A stretch of 39,860 nucleotides of DNA, from NCBI GenBank assembly GCA_023383795.1, contig JAHDYJ010000031.1, positions 1 through 39,860 of the forward strand. Direction: 5' to 3'. Positions within the stretch are counted from its first letter, which is position 1, and the number at the start of each line of letters is the position of its first letter. This DNA is from Burkholderiales bacterium. Lineage in GTDB: Bacteria; Pseudomonadota; Gammaproteobacteria; Burkholderiales; SG8-39. Shown here piece by piece: positions 36,087 through 39,860 of this stretch. The translations under genes and the position numbers were made by a program. The notes beneath the pieces are model-generated. The model saw only the letters and a list, made by a program, of their open reading frames with translations. It had not been told where the DNA came from and searched no databases.

Positions 36087-36896
36087 GTGACGCCGGCCGC
36101 GATCAGCAAGGGCGACGGCACCACCGCGGTCGTGCTGCTGCACGGCGTCGGCGGCGCGAAGGAGATGTGGCCGGCCCAGATCGACGCGCTCGCCGGCGCG
36201 GGCTATCGTGCGGTCGCCTGGGACATGCCGGGCTACGGCGCGACGCCCGCGGTCGCGCCGTACGACATGGGCGGGCTCGCCGCGGCGCTCGGGCGCCTGC
36301 TCGATACGCTCGAGGGCCGGCGCGTCGTGCTGCTCGGCCACAGCATGGGCGGAATGGTCGCGCAGGAGGCGTACGCGCGCTATCCGGCGCGGATCGCCGG
36401 CCTGATCCTGTCCGCGACGAGCGCGGCGTTCGGCGCGCCCGACGGCGCGTGGCAGCAGCGGTTCCTGCAGCGGCGGCTCGCGCCGCTCGACGCCGGCCGC
36501 ACCATGGCGGAGATCGCGCCGACGCTGGTCGCGGGGCTGGTGGGCGCCGAACCCGATCCGGCCGGCGCGCGGCTCGCGGTGGAGATCATGTCGCGGGTCC
36601 CGGCCGCGACCTATCGCGCGGCGCTCGGCGCGCTAGCCGCCTTCGACCGCCGCGCCGCGCTGCCGCAGATCCGCGTGCCGGCGCTGCTCGTCGCGGGCGA
36701 ACGGGACGCCGCCGCGCCGCCGCGCGCGATGCGCGCGATGGCCGATCGGATTCCCGGCGCCGAGTTCGTCGCGCTCGCCGGGTGCGGGCATCTCGCGAGC
36801 CTCGAGCAGCCGGCGGCGTTCAACGCCGCCGTGCTGGCTTTCCTCGCGCGCCGGTTCGCGGACGGCACCCGCGACCGGGGCGGGCGCGAAACATAG
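36087..36896 (+). CDS. Alpha/beta hydrolase (NicD-position)
   Basis: A 269-residue alpha/beta-fold hydrolase. Oxyanion motif VVLLHGVGGAKEMW, nucleophile Ser86 in LLGHSMGGMVAQEA, acidic residue in VAGERDAAAPP and His in AGCGHLASLEQP form the usual triad. In the nicotinate pathway the gene after NicX encodes N-formylmaleamate deformylase (NicD), also an alpha/beta hydrolase, so this protein may hydrolyse the ring-cleavage product; the match is by family and position, not specific residues. GTG start at 36087 after GGGAG, 18 bases from the NicX-like gene. Confidence 0.88.
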   Translation: MTPAAISKGDGTTAVVLLHGVGGAKEMWPAQIDALAGAGYRAVAWDMPGYGATPAVAPYDMGGLAAALGRLLDTLEGRRVVLLGHSMGGMVAQEAYARYPARIAGLILSATSAAFGAPDGAWQQRFLQRRLAPLDAGRTMAEIAPTLVAGLVGAEPDPAGARLAVEIMSRVPAATYRAALGALAAFDRRAALPQIRVPALLVAGERDAAAPPRAMRAMADRIPGAEFVALAGCGHLASLEQPAAFNAAVLAFLARRFADGTRDRGGRET

Positions 36897-36915
36897 AACA
36901 CCAGGAGAGACCGAC

Positions 36916-38199
36916 ATGACGAACGTTGCCGTTGCAGTACCGACCGCCGAGCGGCGACCGGGCTATGCGCCGCCGCCGATCGTCGGCGAGGGCTTCCCGC
37001 TGACCGAGGGGCAGCGGCGCCTGCTCGCGCTCGCGTCCGAGCTCGGCCGCGAGCGGTTCGCGCCGCGCGCCGCGCAGTACGACCGCGACGCGAGCTTCCC
37101 GGTCGAGAACTTCGACGACCTGCGCGAGGCCGGCCTGCTGCGGATCTGCGTGCCGGCGTCGCACGGCGGATTGGGCGCCGACATCCTGACCTACGCGATC
37201 GTGGCCGCCGAGCTCGGCCGGCACTGCGGCGCCACCGCGCTCTCGTGGAACATGCACGTCTCGTCGACGCTGTGGACCGGCGCGCTCGCCGACGACCTCG
37301 ACATGACGAGCGAGATGCGCGCGGAGCACGAGCGGCACCGCGCGCTGCACTTCGAGCGCATCGCGCGACACGGCAGGATCTACGCGCAGCCGTTCTCCGA
37401 GGGCAGCGCCGCGGCGGCCGGCCGGGCGCCGTTCGGCACGCTCGCCGCCAAGGTCGACGGCGGGTGGGTGCTGAACGGCAAGAAGATCTTCGCCTCGCTC
37501 TCCGGCGCCGCCGACTACTACGGCATCCTCTGCACGGAGGACCGCCCCGACCGGTCGGTGCGCGACACGCTCTACATGGCGGTGCCGGCCGACGCGCCGG
37601 GCTTCTCGATCGTCGGCGAATGGGACCCGCTCGGCATGCGCGCGACGGTGTCGCGCACGCTGATCCTGAAGGACGTGTTCGTCGCCGACGACGCGCAGCT
37701 GATGCCGCGCGGGCTCTACTACCAGGCCGCGTCGCGCTGGCCGCACATGTTCCTGACCCTCTCGCCCGCCTACATGGGCATCGCGCAGGCGGCCTACGAC
37801 TTCACCGTCGCCTACCTGCGCGGCGAGGCGCCCGGCACGCCGCCGGTGAAGCGGCGCATGTACCCGACCAAGCAGATCGCGGTCGCCGAGATGCGCATCC
37901 GGCTCGAGCAGACGCGCACGCTCTTCCTGCGCGCGTTCGCCGAGGCGAAGGTCGACCCGAGCAAGGACGAGCGGCTGCGCGCCTACGCCGCGCAGCACAC
38001 GGTGATGGAGAACGCGAACGAGCTCTGTCGCCTCGCGATCCGCACCTGCGGCGGGCAGTCGATGATGAGGTCGCTGCCGCTCGAGCGGCTGTACCGCGAC
38101 AGCCGCTGCGGCTCGCTGATGCTGCCGTGGACCGCCGAGCTCTGCCTCGACCGGATCGGCCGCGAGGCGCTCTACGAGGCGGGCGAGGTGGACGACTGA
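36916..38199 (+). CDS. Acyl-CoA dehydrogenase-fold flavoprotein, possible group D monooxygenase
   Basis: A 427-residue protein of the ACAD superfamily: N-terminal helical domain (FDDLREAGLLRICVPASHGG), middle beta domain (GGWVLNGKKIFASLSGAADYY, EWDPLGMRATVSRTLILKDV), C-terminal helices with RTCGGQSMMRSLPLERLYRDSR. After RDSRCGS, where dehydrogenases usually have IYEGT with the catalytic Glu, this protein has LMLPWTAE, so that Glu is absent. Members lacking it are often reduced-flavin-dependent monooxygenases (HpaB/HsaA/DszC-like), and a flavin reductase heads the same operon. It lies 19 bases after the hydrolase; CAGGAGAGACC precedes ATG 36916. Plain dehydrogenase activity on an acyl-CoA with the Glu elsewhere remains possible. 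Confidence 0.88.
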   Translation: MTNVAVAVPTAERRPGYAPPPIVGEGFPLTEGQRRLLALASELGRERFAPRAAQYDRDASFPVENFDDLREAGLLRICVPASHGGLGADILTYAIVAAELGRHCGATALSWNMHVSSTLWTGALADDLDMTSEMRAEHERHRALHFERIARHGRIYAQPFSEGSAAAAGRAPFGTLAAKVDGGWVLNGKKIFASLSGAADYYGILCTEDRPDRSVRDTLYMAVPADAPGFSIVGEWDPLGMRATVSRTLILKDVFVADDAQLMPRGLYYQAASRWPHMFLTLSPAYMGIAQAAYDFTVAYLRGEAPGTPPVKRRMYPTKQIAVAEMRIRLEQTRTLFLRAFAEAKVDPSKDERLRAYAAQHTVMENANELCRLAIRTCGGQSMMRSLPLERLYRDSRCGSLMLPWTAELCLDRIGREALYEAGEVDD

Positions 38200-38238
38200 G
38201 CAGCGGCCGCGCGGGGCTTGCCGCCGCGAGTTTGCCAG

Positions 38239-38355
38239 AAGCTATCTCGAGATCGCGGACGTGCTTCTTCCTGAACCGGGTCGTACGAACAAGGAACAGA
38301 TTGCCCCTTGTATATCCCCGAACGAACAAGGGGAGACCCCTTGTAGATCCCCTCT
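38239..38355 (-). repeat. Dispersed intergenic repeat, copy C (two tandem hairpins)
   Basis: Reading on the minus strand: GGGGATCTACAAGGGG-TCT-CCCCTTGTTCGTT, then GGGGATATACAAGGGG, a longer loop and CCTTGTTCGTACGACC, then CGGTTCAGGAAGAAGCACG and CCGCGATCTCGAGATAGCT. The hairpin stems lie at 38326-38333/38337-38344 and 38289-38294/38306-38311. The long second half is shared with copy A (18970-19020). It fills most of the gap between the ACAD-like gene (ends 38199) and the decarboxylase (starts 38458). Confidence 0.75.
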
Positions 38356-38457
38356 GGGTAGGGTCTAGTCTCGACCCCGGAAGCGGGGCGCCGTCGGCGC
38401 GGCTGGCACGGGTAGTGCTTCCGCTCGAGACAAGGGACTCTTCCGTTGGAGCCGAAC

Positions 38458-39860
38458 ATGGACGCCAGCCCGGAAGGCACGGAACGGCCCGCGACGCCCG
38501 CGCGGCAGGGGGCGATGCGCGCCTTCTGGAACTGGCTGAAGAGCGGCGGTCGGCCGGATCGCGCCGCGCTGCGCGATCTCGGCGCAGGCGACCTCAAGGC
38601 GCTGCGCACGACGCTGCGCGAGTGCCTCGCCGAGACCGGCGGCGAGGCCTCGGCGCGCGGCCGCGTGCACTGGATCGCCGCGACCTACCGCGACCTGAAC
38701 GACGCCGGGCGCAGGCGCTTCCTGCAGCTGCTCGCGGGCGAGTTCGGGCCCGACGAGCACGCGGTGCGCCGGGCAGTGGAGGAGTACCTGCGCACGCCGC
38801 CGGGGCCCGCGCGGCGGCACGCCGAGTCGCGGCTGCGGCTCGCGCTCGGCTCGCCGCGCATCCGGGTCCTGAAGCAGTTCAACCTGCTCTCCGACGGCGT
38901 CAAGTTCCTGGTCGACCTGCGTGCGGACGTGCTCGGCCACGTCCGCGAGGCACCCGAGCTCGAGGTGATCGACGAGGAACTCTATTCGCTGCTCGGCAGC
39001 TGGTTCGACGTCGGCAATCTCGAGCTCGCGCGCATCACCTGGAATTCGCCGGCCGCGCTGCTCGAGAAGCTGATCGCCTACGAGGCGGTGCACGAGATCC
39101 GCGGCTGGGGCGACCTGCGCAAGCGTCTCGACTCGGACCGACGCTGCTACGCCTTCTTCCATCCCCGGATGCCGGGCGAGCCGCTGATCTTCGTCGAGAT
39201 CGCGCTCACGCGCGACATGGCCGCGGGCGTGCAGGCGCTGCTCGACGAGTCGGCGCCGGTGCTCGACCCGCAGTCGGCGCAGGCCGCGGTCTTCTACTCG
39301 ATCTCCAACACGCAGCTCGGCCTGCGCGGCGTCTCGTTCGGCGGCTTCCTGATCAAGCGCGTGGTCGAGCAGCTGCTGCTCGAGTTCCCGCGGCTGAGGA
39401 CGTTCGCCACGCTCTCGCCGATGCCCGGATTCCGGCGCTGGCTGGACGCGGAGATGAAGGCGAGGCGGGCGGATCTTGTCGGCGCGTCCGACGCCGACCG
39501 GCTGTGCCGGACCGCCAGCACCAGCGATCCGTACGAGGCGCTCGCCGAGCTCCTGAGGCGCGACCTCGCCGCCGATGCGCCGGCGGCGACGGCGCTCGAG
39601 CCGCTGCTGACCCGCCTCGCCGCCCGCTATCTCGCCGAGGCGAGCGAACCCGGCGGAGGGCGCGCTCAGGTGGTCGATCCGGTGGCCCGCTTCCATCTCG
39701 GCAACGGGGCGCGCCTCGAGCGCGTCAACTGGCTCGGCGACACCTCGCCGCGCGGCATGCGGCAGTCGTACGGATTGATGGTGAACTACCAGTACAAGCT
39801 CGACGAGATCGAATCCAATCACGAGGCCTACGCGCGCGAAGGCAAGGTCGCGATGTCTGG
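38458..39860 (+). CDS. Malonyl-CoA decarboxylase (3' end beyond window)
   Basis: 467 codons are visible, running off the right edge. The family is identified by the N-terminal helical domain and the acetyltransferase-like catalytic domain: FFHPRMPGEPLIFVEIALTR, VFYSISNTQLGLRGVSFGGF (Ser of the catalytic site), ATLSPMPGFRRWL and ARFHLGNGARLERVNWLG (catalytic His), then SYGLMVNYQYKLDEIE. It converts malonyl-CoA to acetyl-CoA and CO2. Little should be missing, since the family ends soon after the NYxYxL motif. ATG 38458 follows TTGGAGCCGAAC. Separated from the aromatic operon by repeat copy C, so probably an independent unit. Confidence 0.93.
   Translation, partial: MDASPEGTERPATPARQGAMRAFWNWLKSGGRPDRAALRDLGAGDLKALRTTLRECLAETGGEASARGRVHWIAATYRDLNDAGRRRFLQLLAGEFGPDEHAVRRAVEEYLRTPPGPARRHAESRLRLALGSPRIRVLKQFNLLSDGVKFLVDLRADVLGHVREAPELEVIDEELYSLLGSWFDVGNLELARITWNSPAALLEKLIAYEAVHEIRGWGDLRKRLDSDRRCYAFFHPRMPGEPLIFVEIALTRDMAAGVQALLDESAPVLDPQSAQAAVFYSISNTQLGLRGVSFGGFLIKRVVEQLLLEFPRLRTFATLSPMPGFRRWLDAEMKARRADLVGASDADRLCRTASTSDPYEALAELLRRDLAADAPAATALEPLLTRLAARYLAEASEPGGGRAQVVDPVARFHLGNGARLERVNWLGDTSPRGMRQSYGLMVNYQYKLDEIESNHEAYAREGKVAMS

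Overview
The window is high-GC, densely coded proteobacterial chromosome. Gene order yebC-ruvC-ruvA-ruvB-ybgC-tolQ-tolR-tolA-tolB-pal-cpoB is the classical proteobacterial arrangement. The protein types (salicylyl-CoA hydroxylase/OYE fusion, malonyl-CoA decarboxylase, MarR-linked NicX-type dioxygenase) suggest a betaproteobacterium, probably Burkholderiales-like; this placement is inference from gene content. There is no phage, CRISPR array or intact insertion sequence.

Layout: (1) 1-9.5 kb, core genome. A truncated DUF853/HerA-like ATPase reads left. Then come yebC, the Holliday-junction genes ruvCAB, and the complete Tol-Pal envelope operon, with start/stop overlaps at ybgC/tolQ and pal/cpoB. 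(2) 9.5-13.3 kb: a YeeE/YedE sulfur-compound transporter, tRNA-Lys(UUU) with a clear sigma70 promoter, two unknown proteins and a SLOG/LOG-like protein. (3) 13.4-17.3 kb: a membrane histidine kinase translationally coupled to an unusual Ser/Thr kinase carrying two C-terminal receiver domains, preceded by a good sigma54-type -24/-12 element. (4) 17.3-24.8 kb: metabolic and unknown genes: an EamA transporter, a dienelactone hydrolase, a small acidic protein, a possible 2OG-Fe(II) oxygenase, a PdxA/PdxA2-type dehydrogenase, an FMN alpha-hydroxyacid dehydrogenase, a repeat-bearing His-rich secreted protein and a HIBADH-family reductase. (5) 24.9-33.8 kb: an EntE-like aryl-acid ligase followed by a salicylyl-CoA 5-hydroxylase/OYE fusion, then an RND efflux adaptor and permease. 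(6) 33.7-38.2 kb: a MarR regulator divergent from flavin reductase, NicX-like ring-cleavage dioxygenase, alpha/beta hydrolase and an acyl-CoA-dehydrogenase-fold protein that appears to lack the catalytic Glu. This looks like a compact catabolic operon for a hydroxylated (N-hetero)aromatic compound. (7) From 38.46 kb: malonyl-CoA decarboxylase, cut by the window end.

Non-coding highlights are: a 147-bp exact tandem duplication over the 3' end of the ligase gene, which seems to have destroyed an ancestral ATGA overlap with the hydroxylase; a dispersed intergenic repeat family built on an ACAAGGGG/CCCCTTGT hairpin (copies near 18.95, 20.17 and 38.3 kb); and several near-consensus -10 boxes very close to start codons. 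The most promising candidates for undescribed biology are the histidine kinase/Ser-Thr kinase-REC-REC pair and the MarR/NicX/ACAD-like operon.
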